Positions 9,036 to 18,732 are shown, counted from the stretch's first letter. The stretch: DNA of 64,000 bases from Synergistes jonesii (GCF_000712295.1 NZ_JMKI01000051.1:32256-96255), one strand, 5' to 3'. The notes: generated by a model not told the origin, from the sequence alone. Numbers and translations: made by a program.

Positions 9036-9863
9036 TTATTTAGGATGAGCGCGGCTTTTGATATGCGCCTCCGCGACCATTTTATCAAAATCCGGCCTTT
9101 CCTTGAGCGAAAAATTCACCCTCCGTTTCAGGAAAAAGAGGAATTCTATATTCCCCTCGGGACCGCGTATCGGAGAGTAATCCGCCGCCTCGAGCGACAG
9201 CGCCGTACGCTGTTCGATAAAATCGGCGAGCTCGTTCAAAATCGTAATATGAAGAGCGGGATCCGTCACTACTCCCTTGCCGACCCTTTCGTGCCCCGCC
9301 TCGAACTGTGGCTTGACGAGCAGCACGATCGCACCGTCGTCTTTTAGAAGCTCCTCCATCTTCGGCAGCAGCAGCTTCGCCGATATGAAAGAGGCGTCCG
9401 AAACGATTATGTCGGCCTTTTCGCCCTCTATCATCTCGATAGTCAGGTTTCGTGCGTTCGTGCGTTCGAGCGCCGTGACTCTTTCGTCGCCGCGGAGCTT
9501 CCACGCGAGCTGCCCGTAGCCTACGTCGACGGAATAGACATGGGCGGCTCCGCGCTCGAGCAGGACTTCGGTGAAGCCGCCGGTCGACGCTCCGATGTCT
9601 ACGCAGCGTCTGCCGCGCGCATCGACGGCGAAGCTCTCCATCGCCTTCAGCAACTTATACGCGCCCCTGCTGACCCATTCTTTTTCCGGCGCGTCTATCT
9701 TGACGTCCGCGTCCGGACGGACCATCGAGGCGGGCTTCGTCACGACGACGCCGTTCACCGAAACGCGCCCCTCTTCGATATAATTCCGCGCGGCGGCCCG
9801 CGATGCGGCCATTTTCCTGTCGCTTACGAACTTATCGAGGCGGACGGGCTTTTCTTTCGTCAT
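9036..9863 (-). CDS. tlyA: TlyA-family rRNA 2'-O-methyltransferase (S4 domain + SAM methyltransferase)
   Basis: N-terminal S4 RNA-binding domain (about residues 8-65, RLDKFVSDRKMAASRAAARN) followed by a FtsJ/RrmJ-like methyltransferase domain with the SAM motif VDIGASTGGFTEV at 88-100. The mycobacterial family member methylates 16S and 23S rRNA; haemolysin activity has also been claimed for the family. The chosen ATG overlaps the dxs stop as ATGA; an upstream start would lie inside dxs and is not needed. Confidence 0.92.
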   Translation of the reverse strand: MTKEKPVRLDKFVSDRKMAASRAAARNYIEEGRVSVNGVVVTKPASMVRPDADVKIDAPEKEWVSRGAYKLLKAMESFAVDARGRRCVDIGASTGGFTEVLLERGAAHVYSVDVGYGQLAWKLRGDERVTALERTNARNLTIEMIEGEKADIIVSDASFISAKLLLPKMEELLKDDGAIVLLVKPQFEAGHERVGKGVVTDPALHITILNELADFIEQRTALSLEAADYSPIRGPEGNIEFLFFLKRRVNFSLKERPDFDKMVAEAHIKSRAHPK

Positions 9864-11722
9864 GAAAGAGCGAGCCTCAGGATATTTTCCGGCGAAAGGC
9901 CGCATTCATCCCACTGCTCCTGCCTTGAGGCGTGCGGGATGAAGCGGTCGGGCACGCCGGCCGAGAATACCCGCGCGGCAAATCCGCGCCCCTTGGCGTA
10001 GGCCGCTATCGCCTCGCCGACGCCGCCTGCGAGCGCGCTTTCTTCGGCCGTGACGATTCGCGGGTGAGAGGAAAGGAGGGCGTCGAGCCCTTCGCAGTCG
10101 AGAGGTTTTATAAAGCGCAGGTCGACGACGGTCGGGCGCCTCCCCGTGCTTTTTTCTATTTCATCGGCGCTTTCGAGCATCAGTTCCACCGTGCTTCCGA
10201 CTCCGACGAGACATACGCCGCTTCCCTCTCTCAAGAGTTCAAGCTTGCCCCAGGGAGCCGGCCTCCTTTCGCCGGACGACGAAAGAAGGCGGAGCGGAGC
10301 TCCGCCGCGCGGATAGCGCAGCGCCATCGGTATTTCGCGCTTCTTCCATTCGCGCAGGAAAAATCTCAGATCTACCGCGTCGCGCGGGGCCGCGAGCGTC
10401 ACGTTCGGCACGGCGCGCAGCCACGGCACGTCAAGGATTCCTTGGTGCGTCTCCCCGTCTTCGCCGACAAGTCCGGCGCGGTCTATTCCCAGCAATACAG
10501 GCAGTTTTGGAAGGCATATATCATGCACTATTTGATCCGCGCCTCGTTGCAAAAAGGTCGAATATATGCATACGACCGGCAGCAGCCCAGCTGCGGCGAG
10601 CCCCGCGGCGTAGACGAGAGTATGCTCCTCCGCTATGCCTGTGTCGAAAAAGCGCGCCGGATTTTCTTTCGCGAAAGCACCGAGCTTTGTACCGTCTTTC
10701 ATCGCGGCCGTGCAGACTATCACGCGCGGATCTTCCTTCGCCAGGGCGCGCAGCGCGTCGGCCATGACGCCGCTCCAGCTCGGAGGCGCTGGGCTCAGCT
10801 TCTCCGGCGCGTCGATATCCGTCCCAGGCCCCACGCCGTGGAAGAAGCAGGGATATTTTTCCGTCTGCGCGAAGCCCTTGCCCTTTTTCGTCATAACGTG
10901 TATCAAAAGAGATTCGTCGTAATCGCGCGCAAGCCGGAAGACCTTTTCCATCTCCGCTATATTGTGTCCGTCGAAGGGCCCCCAGTAGCTGATGTTCATC
11001 TCTTCGAAGATGTTCGTCGGGAGCAGCAGCGATTTTAATTTCAGCTTTATACCGGAGAGCGCGTGCTTGATGTTCTGACCCTTTTCGCTGCCTTCACACT
11101 GCGCCTTTATGCACTCCTTGAGTTTTTTGTACGCAGGGTTGACCGCGAGTCTCGCAAGGTGCTGCGCCATTCCTCCCACGCGCGGGCTTATCGACATCTT
11201 GTTGTCGTTGAGGATGATTATGACCTTCGTATGCAGGTCGTCGAGCGCGTTGAGGGCCTCGAAGGAGACGCCGTTCAGCAGGGCGCCGTCGCCGATCACG
11301 GCGACGACCTCGTGGTCCTCGCCCTTCAGATCGCGCGCCTTTGCATAGCCTGCCGCGGCGGATATCGACGTGCTGCTGTGCCCCGTCGTGAAAAAGTCGT
11401 ATGGGCTGTCGTTGAGCCGCGGAAAGCCGGCGAGCCCTCCCTTTCTGCGCAGCGTTTCAAAGGCGTCCATACGCTTCGTCAAAATTTTATACGCGTAGCA
11501 CTGATGCCCGACGTCGAAGATAATCTTGTCGGCGTCGGGATTGAAAACGCGCAGAAGCGCTACCGTAAGCTCCACAGCCCCGAGCGACGAGCTCAAATGC
11601 CCGCCGTTTCTCAGTGAGACTTCTAATATCTTCTCTCTGAGCTCGGCGCAGAGCGCATTCAATTCATTTTCTCCAAGCCCGTAAAGGCCTCTGAAATCCC
11701 CGACAGACTTTAAAAGGCTCAT
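9860..11722 (-). CDS. dxs: 1-deoxy-D-xylulose-5-phosphate synthase
   Basis: First enzyme of the MEP isoprenoid pathway: condenses pyruvate and glyceraldehyde-3-phosphate using thiamine diphosphate. Visible blocks are FDVGHQCYAYKILT, TGHSSTSISAAAG and the TPP-binding GDGALLNGVSFEALN near residue 150; the C-terminal transketolase domain includes GIAEEHTLVYAAGLA. The ATG at 11722 is used; an in-frame GTG at 11728 is also possible. With ispA just upstream and ispE at 19 kb, it gives three isoprenoid genes in this window. Confidence 0.96.
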   Translation of the reverse strand: MSLLKSVGDFRGLYGLGENELNALCAELREKILEVSLRNGGHLSSSLGAVELTVALLRVFNPDADKIIFDVGHQCYAYKILTKRMDAFETLRRKGGLAGFPRLNDSPYDFFTTGHSSTSISAAAGYAKARDLKGEDHEVVAVIGDGALLNGVSFEALNALDDLHTKVIIILNDNKMSISPRVGGMAQHLARLAVNPAYKKLKECIKAQCEGSEKGQNIKHALSGIKLKLKSLLLPTNIFEEMNISYWGPFDGHNIAEMEKVFRLARDYDESLLIHVMTKKGKGFAQTEKYPCFFHGVGPGTDIDAPEKLSPAPPSWSGVMADALRALAKEDPRVIVCTAAMKDGTKLGAFAKENPARFFDTGIAEEHTLVYAAGLAAAGLLPVVCIYSTFLQRGADQIVHDICLPKLPVLLGIDRAGLVGEDGETHQGILDVPWLRAVPNVTLAAPRDAVDLRFFLREWKKREIPMALRYPRGGAPLRLLSSSGERRPAPWGKLELLREGSGVCLVGVGSTVELMLESADEIEKSTGRRPTVVDLRFIKPLDCEGLDALLSSHPRIVTAEESALAGGVGEAIAAYAKGRGFAARVFSAGVPDRFIPHASRQEQWDECGLSPENILRLALS

Positions 11723-11766
11723 TGACACTCAACTCCACCCCAATAATCTGTGTTTTATTATGCACC

Positions 11767-12669
11767 TTAATGGCTCCTGCACGCCAAATACTCGGGCAGA
11801 AGCATTAAAAAATCATCTTCCGCGAAGAGCCCCGCAAGCGCGTCCTTAGCCGCGGCGGATTCCCGCGCCGCCATTTCGCGCGCGCGTTCAACGCCGTAAA
11901 CGCTGACATGCGTCAGCTTGCCCTGCTCGGCGTCCTTGCCCGGCGTCTTGCCGAGTTCCTCCGCTGTCGCGGTCGAGTCAAGTATATCATCTACTATCTG
12001 AAAGGCGGAACCGAGATGCTCAGCGTATTCGGCGTATTTTGCAAGGAGCCTTTCGTCGGTGCAGCCGAGGGAAGCTCCGGTAAGCACGGCGGCCTTTATG
12101 AGGGCGCCGGTCTTCAGCTCCGCGATCCTGCTCACCGCGGCCGCGTCGTCGCCTTCGCAGCCGAACATGTCGAGCGCCTGACCTCCGCACACTCCGGCCG
12201 GGCCGATCGCCGCGGCGAAAGCCCTCATCGCGTTGAGCACATTCTGCGCCGGAATGTCTCTGAGCCGGGCCATCGGAAATTCGAGGGCCTGTACGAAGAG
12301 CGCGTCTCCCGCAAGCAGCGCGAGGGCCTCTCCGAAAAGAGCGTGGTTCGACGCTTTGCCGCGCCTCATCTCGTCGTCGTCCATGCAGGGCAGGTCGTCG
12401 TGTATCAATGTCGCCGTGTGGAGCATCTCAAGACCTATGGCCATAGGCATCGCGCTTTTCTCCGCTACGCCGCACTTCGCCGCGGCTTCAAGGCACAAGA
12501 TCGGGCGGAGCCTCTTGCCGCCGGCGCGCAGCGAGTATTCCATCGCTTCAAAGAGCTTAGGCGGAACGCCGCGCGCGCGTATCGTTTCCGTTTCCGCGAT
12601 GTATTTTTCGATCAGCGACGCGCCGGCGGCCAGCCTCTCCTTTACAATCGCGATCCCTCTGTCATTCAT
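11767..12669 (-). CDS. ispA: Polyprenyl synthetase (farnesyl/geranyl diphosphate synthase)
   Basis: Chain-elongating trans-prenyl transferase. First Asp-rich motif DDLPCMDDDEMRRGK at 91-105, second Asp-rich motif FQIVDDILD near 227-235, and GGKRLRP at 50-56. The 300-residue length fits the short-chain (FPP/GPP) class. The spacing between the first Asp and the Arg residues also fits the bacterial type, but chain length cannot be fixed by eye. The start overlaps the xseB stop by 8 bases, giving xseB-ispA-dxs, the same order as in many bacteria. Confidence 0.93.
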   Translation of the reverse strand: MNDRGIAIVKERLAAGASLIEKYIAETETIRARGVPPKLFEAMEYSLRAGGKRLRPILCLEAAAKCGVAEKSAMPMAIGLEMLHTATLIHDDLPCMDDDEMRRGKASNHALFGEALALLAGDALFVQALEFPMARLRDIPAQNVLNAMRAFAAAIGPAGVCGGQALDMFGCEGDDAAAVSRIAELKTGALIKAAVLTGASLGCTDERLLAKYAEYAEHLGSAFQIVDDILDSTATAEELGKTPGKDAEQGKLTHVSVYGVERAREMAARESAAAKDALAGLFAEDDFLMLLPEYLACRSH

Positions 12670-12874
12670 CAGCAGAGCCCTTCCCCACGTCGTTTTCCTC
12701 TTCCTGCGAAAGCATCGTTATCTTCTGCTGAGCCTCCGCAAGGTAGGAGCGGCACTCGCGAATGAGTTTGACGCCGCGCTCGTATTCGCTGAGCGCGCTG
12801 TCGAGCGGCAGCGCGTCGCCCTCCATTTCCTTTAATATTTTTTCAAGCTCCGCCATCTTCTCGGCAAAATTCAT
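12662..12874 (-). CDS. xseB: Exodeoxyribonuclease VII small subunit
   Basis: About 70 residues with the family pattern FAEKMAELEKILKEME, then LDSALSEYERGVKLIRECR and an acidic tail. It binds XseA to form exonuclease VII, which degrades single-stranded DNA; xseA itself is not in the window. The ATG at 12874 lies about 9 bases from AAGGGG; an in-frame TTG nine bases upstream is less likely. Adjacent to ispA as in many genomes. Confidence 0.92.
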   Translation of the reverse strand: MNFAEKMAELEKILKEMEGDALPLDSALSEYERGVKLIRECRSYLAEAQQKITMLSQEEENDVGKGSADE

Positions 12875-12985
12875 CCGATACAACCCCTTTCATATTTATG
12901 CGCCGCGGCAGGCCGCCGTGCGCGGTCCAGACTTGCTCTTATTCCCGCGGCGCGATTCCTCTTCGACCGATTTGCCCATAAGCTG

Positions 12986-13015
12986 TTGCAACTTCCGGCT
13001 TCGTTATGATACAAT
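12986..13015 (+). promoter_or_regulatory. Promoter of rpmB
   Basis: TTGCAA (12986-12991) and TACAAT (13010-13015) with an 18-base spacer, directly upstream of the rpmB leader. Confidence 0.65.
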
Positions 13016-13056
13016 ACGCAGGTTGACTGCTTTAAATGAAGCAAGGAGGGAAACAA

Positions 13057-13251
13057 ATGTCAAAGTACTGTGACTGCTGCGGACGCGGCCCCGTAACAGG
13101 GAACGCCGTCAGCCATTCCAACCGCCATACGAGACGCCGCTGGCTCATCAACATTCAGAGCGTCAAGGTAGACGTAGGCGGAGGAGAAACGCGCAGACTT
13201 CATATCTGCACCAAGTGCCTTCGTTCCGGAAAAGTACAGAGAGCCGTTTAG
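13057..13251 (+). CDS. rpmB: Ribosomal protein bL28
   Basis: 64-residue large-subunit protein. The N-terminal KYCDCCGRGP and C-terminal HICTKCLRSGK supply paired cysteines, so this is the zinc-ribbon (C+) form of L28. The central NAVSHSNRHTRRRW is diagnostic. The start is the ATG preceded by AAGGAGGG; an in-frame ATG seven codons earlier falls before that site. The gene stands alone with its own promoter and terminator. Confidence 0.97.
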   Translation: MSKYCDCCGRGPVTGNAVSHSNRHTRRRWLINIQSVKVDVGGGETRRLHICTKCLRSGKVQRAV

Positions 13252-13267
13252 CGCGGCTCTTTTTTTA
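13240..13267 (+). terminator. Terminator of rpmB
   Basis: 7-bp stem AGAGCCG (13240-13246) with CGGCTCT (13254-13260) followed by a run of T. The stem's left arm lies inside the last codons of rpmB and the stop codon is in the loop. Confidence 0.85.
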
Positions 13268-13273
13268 TTCCCC

Positions 13274-15949
13274 TTACTCATCGCTTCCGCCGCTTTCAGC
13301 ATCTTCCAAAAGCTCTTTCGCAGTCTCCTCGTCCACTAATATTTCGCGCGGGCGCGCTCCGTCCGCCGCCCCCACTATACCGAGCTGCTCCATCATATCT
13401 ATCAGCCGCGACGCGCGCGAGAAACCTACGCGCAGTCGGCGCTGCAGGCCGCTCGCCGACGCTATGCCGGTCGACATGACCGTCTCCAGCGCCTCTTGGA
13501 GAAGCTCGTCGTCGTAGTCCCCGCCGTTTCCTCCGGAGGCTCCGTTCCCCTGATCTTCGATCTTTATAAATTCCGGCTCGCCGAAAGTATTCGTCATGTA
13601 CGCCAGCCAGTCGGCAAGTATCTGGTCCGCGATCCACGGAGACTGCACGCGCAGCGGCTTCGGATGCTTAGTAGACGAGAAGAGCATGTCCCCCTTGCCT
13701 AAAAGTTTTTCCGCGCCGGCGCAGTCGATGATGGTGCGGGAGTCCGCGTTGCTAGGCAGAGTGAAGGCGACGCGCGCTGGAATGTTCGCTTTGATGAGCC
13801 CTGTGATTATGTTGACGGAGGGCCTTTGGGTCGCCAGCATCAGGTGAATGCCAGTGGCGCGCGCCATCTGGGCGAGGCGGCAAATATATTCCTCGACTTC
13901 CTTCGGCGCCGTCATCATCAGGTCGGCGAGCTCGTCGACGACGATCACTATATGGTAGATGCGATCCTTCGGAAGCACCCTTTCATTATAGCCTTCGAGA
14001 TTGCGCACGCGCAGCTTCGCGAAGGTGGTGTAGCGCTTCTCCATTTCACGTATCAGCCACGCGAGGGCCTGCACGGCCTTCTTCGGATCCGTGACAGGCG
14101 GCGTCAGAAGGTGCGGCAGTCTGTCATAGACGGCCATTTCGACGCGCTTCGGGTCCACGAGTATCATGCGCAGCTCCTCCGGCGTGCGCTTAGAACAGAG
14201 GCCGACTATGCAAGAGTTGATGAAAACGCTTTTACCGGAGCCCGTCGTCCCCGCAACGAGGAGGTGCGGCAGCTCTTCGAGTCCCACTACTACGGGATCG
14301 CCGTTCACCGCGACGCCGAAGGGCAGAGGGAGGGAGAGTTTCGTTTCGGCGAAGGCGTCGGCTTCGACGACGGTGCGCAGCGGGATGCCGCGGCGCTTCG
14401 GGTTCGGTATCTCGATTCCCACATAAGGCTTGCCGGGAATCGGCGCTTCGATGCGCAGGCTCGAAACGGCCATCGAAAGCGCTATATCGTTCGAAAGCGC
14501 GGCGACCTTGCTGACCTTAACTCCGGGGGCGAGTTGTATCCTGAACTGTATGACCGTCGGACCGACGAGAATCTCCGCAAGATGCGACTCTATGCCGAAC
14601 TGAGCGAGCGTCGACACTATCTTGCCGCCGAGCGGCGCAGCCCGCTCCTCGTCCATCTCGCCGTCCCGCGATTCGGCGGGGCCGAATATTTCGATCGGCG
14701 GCGGGAATATTCCCTGTCTTATACGCCTTCCGCCTTCGTCGCCGTAGTTGAAGCTGGGGTCTTGCACGACGGCGGGCGTGTTCGATGCTCCTTCGCGCGC
14801 GGCTTCGCTTTCCTCGGCGCGCCTTACGCTCTCGAGATCGTTGTAATCTATTTCCAGATCGTCGAAGCCCTCTTCGGCACGTCCCGCGGGCGGCATACCC
14901 TCCAATGTCTCTGCCGCTCCGCACGCTGCCGCCCTCCTTTCAAAGACGGACGCTTCAGGCTTCGGCTTTCCGCCCCAAGCGGCATAAACGTCTGCTTCAG
15001 CTTCTTCGCCGGGCTCTCTCGTAAACTTGTATTCCGTTCCGGAAGAGTCCGGCACCTTCGTTATCCTGTATCTGGCGCGCGGCCTTCCCTCTTCGTGACG
15101 ATAATTATCGTATCCTTCGCTTCCCCGCTCACAGAAGCCCTCAGGCTTTTCCTCGCCGTAAGCGAAGTAGTCGCCTTCCTCGAACTCGGAGATGTTCGGC
15201 GCCTCTTTTCCGTAGGGCGCTTCAGCGCCGGCATCCTCTTCATTTTCATTTTCGGCGGACTCAGCCTCCTCAGCTTCGGCGCCGTCGGCGATATCGGCGT
15301 CGCTATAGGAAGGAGCATCCCCTTTTCGTAAGCGCGGCAGGGCGAGCTTGAACTCGGGCAGCTTTAGCAAAGGCAGTTTGGGCAGTTTTATATATGATAA
15401 AATATGAATATTATATGCAAAAAGTATCAAATAGAGCAAAAGGGCGCCGATTATAAACGTGCCCACTACCCCGGTCGTCCTGTAAATCAGCAGGCTGAAC
15501 AAGGCTCCGAAGCTGCCGGCCGAATTCCAGCAGAGGCGCGCCTCCCCTTCGTCCGCCGTAAGAAAGTTAAGGCCGAATAGCAACGAAAGGAGCAGGAAAA
15601 TAGCGGTCGAAGAACAAAGATGTCTGTAAAAATTTTCCCTGCCTCTTGAAAGCAGCGAGGAGGAGAGCGCGTAGAGCAGGAATAACAGCGGAATTATTAC
15701 GGCTCCGCCGACCTTCGTAAGAAGGAGCGCCGCGATTTTCGCGCCGAAATTTCCGGTCCATGAGGTGTAGAGGGAGGCGATAACAAAGACAGTGAAGAGC
15801 AACAACAGGACGGCGGCGATTTTAAGCGCCGCTGCCAGCTGAGCCAAGCCCCTCGCCGCGCGCTCTTTTATATCCGCGATGCGCTGTCCGCGTTTTGCCC
15901 TCTCCGCCTTCTGCGTCTTTTTCCTTCTTTTCGGCAGCTGTTCTTCCAT
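13274..15949 (-). CDS. ftsK: DNA translocase FtsK/SpoIIIE
   Basis: 891 residues. Several hydrophobic membrane segments lie between about residues 40 and 190. A strongly acidic Glu/Asp/Ala/Gly-rich linker follows (about 210-450). The RecA-like motor has Walker A GTTGSGKS near 565-572 and Walker B IVVDELADLMM, and the C-terminal winged-helix gamma domain (LQRRLRVGFSRASRLIDMMEQLGIVG) reads KOPS sequences in known homologues. It couples chromosome-dimer resolution and segregation to septation at the membrane. Its start directly abuts the tldD stop. Confidence 0.95.
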   Translation of the reverse strand: MEEQLPKRRKKTQKAERAKRGQRIADIKERAARGLAQLAAALKIAAVLLLLFTVFVIASLYTSWTGNFGAKIAALLLTKVGGAVIIPLLFLLYALSSSLLSRGRENFYRHLCSSTAIFLLLSLLFGLNFLTADEGEARLCWNSAGSFGALFSLLIYRTTGVVGTFIIGALLLYLILFAYNIHILSYIKLPKLPLLKLPEFKLALPRLRKGDAPSYSDADIADGAEAEEAESAENENEEDAGAEAPYGKEAPNISEFEEGDYFAYGEEKPEGFCERGSEGYDNYRHEEGRPRARYRITKVPDSSGTEYKFTREPGEEAEADVYAAWGGKPKPEASVFERRAAACGAAETLEGMPPAGRAEEGFDDLEIDYNDLESVRRAEESEAAREGASNTPAVVQDPSFNYGDEGGRRIRQGIFPPPIEIFGPAESRDGEMDEERAAPLGGKIVSTLAQFGIESHLAEILVGPTVIQFRIQLAPGVKVSKVAALSNDIALSMAVSSLRIEAPIPGKPYVGIEIPNPKRRGIPLRTVVEADAFAETKLSLPLPFGVAVNGDPVVVGLEELPHLLVAGTTGSGKSVFINSCIVGLCSKRTPEELRMILVDPKRVEMAVYDRLPHLLTPPVTDPKKAVQALAWLIREMEKRYTTFAKLRVRNLEGYNERVLPKDRIYHIVIVVDELADLMMTAPKEVEEYICRLAQMARATGIHLMLATQRPSVNIITGLIKANIPARVAFTLPSNADSRTIIDCAGAEKLLGKGDMLFSSTKHPKPLRVQSPWIADQILADWLAYMTNTFGEPEFIKIEDQGNGASGGNGGDYDDELLQEALETVMSTGIASASGLQRRLRVGFSRASRLIDMMEQLGIVGAADGARPREILVDEETAKELLEDAESGGSDE

Positions 15950-17314
15950 TTAAACCTCGCTTCCTCCGACCGTGAGCCCTTCGATCAACATCGACGGCTG
16001 CCCGTCAGTGACGGGCACGCTCTGCCCCGCCTTGCCGCAAATTCCCGGGTCCATGACAAGATTATGGCCGAGAGCCGAGATATTCGCAAGCGCGGCCGGA
16101 CCGTTGCCGGTCAATATCGCGCCGCGCACGGGCTCGCCGATTCTGCCCTTTTCGATCAGATAGCCTTCCGTAACGTGGAAGACGAAGTCGCCGGACGTCG
16201 GGTCGACCTCGCCGCCTCCCATCTTCTTCACATAGAGCCCCTTCTCCGCTCTCGCGAGCATCTCGTCGAAGTCGTCGCGTCCTGGCAGCAGGAAGGTGTT
16301 GCTCATGCGGGGCACGGGGACGCTCCTGTAAGATTCGCGCCGACCATTGCCCGTTAAAGGCATACCGTAGAGCCACGACGAAAGCACGTCGGTCATGTAG
16401 CGCTTGAGCACGCCGTTTTCTATAAGGATCGTGCGTTCTGCGGGGGTACCCTCGTCGTCGCATCTGAAAGAGCCGTAGAGCCCTGCGAGAGTCGCGTCGT
16501 CGACCATCGTGACGTTCTCCTGCGCTACCTTCTCGCCTATGCGACCGCGGTAAACGGAGCTGTCTTTTTCAACTATATCGGCTTCCAGCCCATGTCCGCA
16601 GGCCTCGTGCACGATCGTACCGCCGGCTTCGCCGTCCATCAGCACATTCATCACGCCGGCGGGGCACGCTCTGGCGCCGAGCATCAGCACAGCGCGCCGC
16701 AGCGCCGTCTCGGCGATTTCAAGAGGCGCAGAAGTTTCCCAGAAATCTTTTTCCGGCAGCGAAAAGCAGCGGCGCTCTCTGCCCGTCTGGAGCACGCCGT
16801 CCTTTTCGACTATCACCTGAACGGAGAAAGAAGAATAAAAGCGCGCGTCGAACGCCGTAGCGCCGTCCGGCTTCACTACCGCGAAGCGCCTGTGCAACAA
16901 AGAATATCTGTAAGAGGTCTGGCGTATACAATCCGCCTCTTTTTTTACAGCGTCGTCCATTTCGCGGAAGAATTCAGCCGAAGGCGGCGCCATGGGGGTT
17001 TCGCGATCGATAAGAGGCCTGTGCGAATCGGATGCTTTGATTCCCGCGATCGAAGCTGATTCCGCGCAGTCTACGAAGGAGGAGGAAACCTGAGCGAGCG
17101 CATTTCCCGGCGTATGCGAATAAAAAGTTTTCCCTCCGATTATTATGCGGCTTCCGGCGCCGTCGGATATAGACGACGATATCTCGTCTATCTTTCCATC
17201 CTCGTAATGCAGCGAATGCCCTTCGCCGCTCTGTATATATATGTCGGCGTAGTCGGCCCCGCCCTTCAGCGCCTTTTTTATGCTGTCGTGCAAGAATTCA
17301 AATTTGTCGCTCAT
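15950..17314 (-). CDS. tldD: TldD-type metalloprotease subunit
   Basis: The HEAxGHxxE metal-binding motif appears as VHEACGHGLEAD. Other family blocks are ALHYEDGKIDEIS-like N-terminal sequence and the C-terminal NPxGxFVFxVTEGYLI-type region (GDFVFHVTEGYLIEKGR). TldD works with TldE/PmbA in peptide maturation and CcdA turnover in known bacteria; no tldE is in the window. The start MSDKFEF overlaps the preceding small gene by 17 bases; the longer reading adds 13 basic residues without a better ribosome site. Confidence 0.93.
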   Translation of the reverse strand: MSDKFEFLHDSIKKALKGGADYADIYIQSGEGHSLHYEDGKIDEISSSISDGAGSRIIIGGKTFYSHTPGNALAQVSSSFVDCAESASIAGIKASDSHRPLIDRETPMAPPSAEFFREMDDAVKKEADCIRQTSYRYSLLHRRFAVVKPDGATAFDARFYSSFSVQVIVEKDGVLQTGRERRCFSLPEKDFWETSAPLEIAETALRRAVLMLGARACPAGVMNVLMDGEAGGTIVHEACGHGLEADIVEKDSSVYRGRIGEKVAQENVTMVDDATLAGLYGSFRCDDEGTPAERTILIENGVLKRYMTDVLSSWLYGMPLTGNGRRESYRSVPVPRMSNTFLLPGRDDFDEMLARAEKGLYVKKMGGGEVDPTSGDFVFHVTEGYLIEKGRIGEPVRGAILTGNGPAALANISALGHNLVMDPGICGKAGQSVPVTDGQPSMLIEGLTVGGSEV

Positions 17315-17558
17315 TGTCTCTTTCGTCCGCCTCTGTTTCCTTATCTTCCTCAATATCTACGCCTTCGGCGCGCAGTGCCGCGAGCAGTTCGAAGAGATAG
17401 CGCTGCTGCTCATTCGGAGAAAAAATCGTAATTTTGCCCGCCTTCGCATCGTCTGTCTGCAAAAAGCCTATGCCTTCGGCCGCGTCGATTATCCAGCTTA
17501 TATAGTATATATCCTTATGCGGCACTGTGAAATGCAGCGCCGCTATCTCCGGCTTCAC
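17298..17558 (-). CDS. Small uncharacterised protein (DUF4911-like)
   Basis: 86 residues, soluble, with a conserved-looking core (FTVPHKDIYYISWIIDAAEGIGFLQT) and an acidic tail. The pattern resembles the DUF4911 family, of unknown function, but this is from memory and not verified. Its start overlaps the mltG stop (ATGA) and its end overlaps tldD, so it is translated as part of mltG-(this gene)-tldD-ftsK. Confidence 0.6.
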   Translation of the reverse strand: MKPEIAALHFTVPHKDIYYISWIIDAAEGIGFLQTDDAKAGKITIFSPNEQQRYLFELLAALRAEGVDIEEDKETEADERDNERQI

Positions 17559-18565
17559 AGTCCGAGCTCCTTTTGCTTCCTAAGGTGTTCTTCGTAGCTC
17601 TTGCTGAAGACGTGCCTTCCGTCCCTTCCCGCGAAGAAAAAGAGGAAATCGCTCTTCCTGGGGTGCAGCGCCGCGAGCCACGACTGCGCCGACGGCACGC
17701 ATATCGGCGACGGCGGCAGTCCTTCGTTCCTATATGTATTATAAGGGGAATCGATTTTCAAGTCGCCGTACGAAAGATTTCTCTTCTTAACGCCGCGTTC
17801 GCCCCACGCGTAGACGACGCTCGCGCAGGATTGAAGCCGCATTTTTTTCTGCATGCGGCTCAAGAATATGCCGGCGAGCAGTGGGCGTTCGTCTGCGGCC
17901 TTCGCCTCTCCTTCAACGAGCGAGGCGAGTATTCCGCTTTGAAGCACGACCTCCTTCCGCGAATTTTTCGGCAGCTCCGAACCTACGCGTTCAAGCCACA
18001 GAGCCGACGCCCTTTTTATAAACTCGGCCGCCGCACCCTTTCCCGGGGCGACGAAATAAGTCTCGGGCAGAAGGAATATCATGCGAGCATCAGCGCTATC
18101 GGGGAGATATTCGCGTACCCCGCTGTGAAAATTTCCGTCGTCCTTCATCGCAGCGACGAAGAGCTCGCGCCCTCCCTCTTCGTAGTCGAAGAGCGCGGCA
18201 AGAGCGCGGCTGCCCGAGCCAGGGATGAGAGTGATCTTATTCGCTTCCGGCTTCGCATTCGCAAGCTGGCGCGCTACGCCTTTAGGAGTCGATTTGAAAA
18301 GTCTGTAAAGTCCGGGTTTTATCGCACGGTCTATCCCCAACTCGGCCATCGCGTGCGAAAGCGCCTGAGCGTCGTCTGCGACTCCGCCCTTTTCAAAAAT
18401 CGCAGCCGCTTCCAGCGCGGAAGCTCCGCCGGGAATCACGACCTCTATTTTCTGCGAAAGAGTATGGGGCAGTTCCGGGCAGGCGAAAGGGAGATAAAAA
18501 ACGACAAACGAATAAAGGGCCGCCGCTATAAGAAAAAGTATCAGATCTTCGTTTTTCTTCGGCAC
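17555..18565 (-). CDS. mltG: Endolytic murein transglycosylase MltG (YceG-like)
   Basis: 336 residues: one N-terminal membrane segment (about 9-28), a LysM-like domain around 38-110, then the YceG catalytic domain. The catalytic Glu lies in ILASLVEGEAK, matching the ILASIVEKE region of E. coli MltG; the conserved NTYRNEGLPPSPICVPS block follows. It cleaves nascent glycan strands and thereby ends chain elongation. The start is GTG. First gene of a four-gene minus-strand group. Confidence 0.93.
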   Translation of the reverse strand: MPKKNEDLILFLIAAALYSFVVFYLPFACPELPHTLSQKIEVVIPGGASALEAAAIFEKGGVADDAQALSHAMAELGIDRAIKPGLYRLFKSTPKGVARQLANAKPEANKITLIPGSGSRALAALFDYEEGGRELFVAAMKDDGNFHSGVREYLPDSADARMIFLLPETYFVAPGKGAAAEFIKRASALWLERVGSELPKNSRKEVVLQSGILASLVEGEAKAADERPLLAGIFLSRMQKKMRLQSCASVVYAWGERGVKKRNLSYGDLKIDSPYNTYRNEGLPPSPICVPSAQSWLAALHPRKSDFLFFFAGRDGRHVFSKSYEEHLRKQKELGL

Positions 18566-18675
18566 AACGCTCTACCCCCGCCAATCGCATTCCCGTTATT
18601 ATATAGTAAAATCAGCTTATTGTAAGCAAAGGGCAAGGGCCGAAAGAGGCGCCGCCCGGCTTAAATACAGCTGAT

Positions 18676-18704
18676 TTGCATTTTTCACAATTTTGATGTA
18701 CAAT
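18676..18704 (+). promoter_or_regulatory. Strong promoter of veg
   Basis: TTGCAT (18676-18681) and TACAAT (18699-18704) with an optimal 17-base spacer, followed by a short leader and GGAGG. Confidence 0.75.
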
Positions 18705-18732
18705 ATCCAAATGATTGGCGGAGGTGTTGAAG

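Noticed and set aside
13826..15331. 501-codon open frame antisense to ftsK
   Set aside because: The opposite strand encodes FtsK with intact motor motifs; this frame is low-complexity and arginine-rich with no family resemblance.
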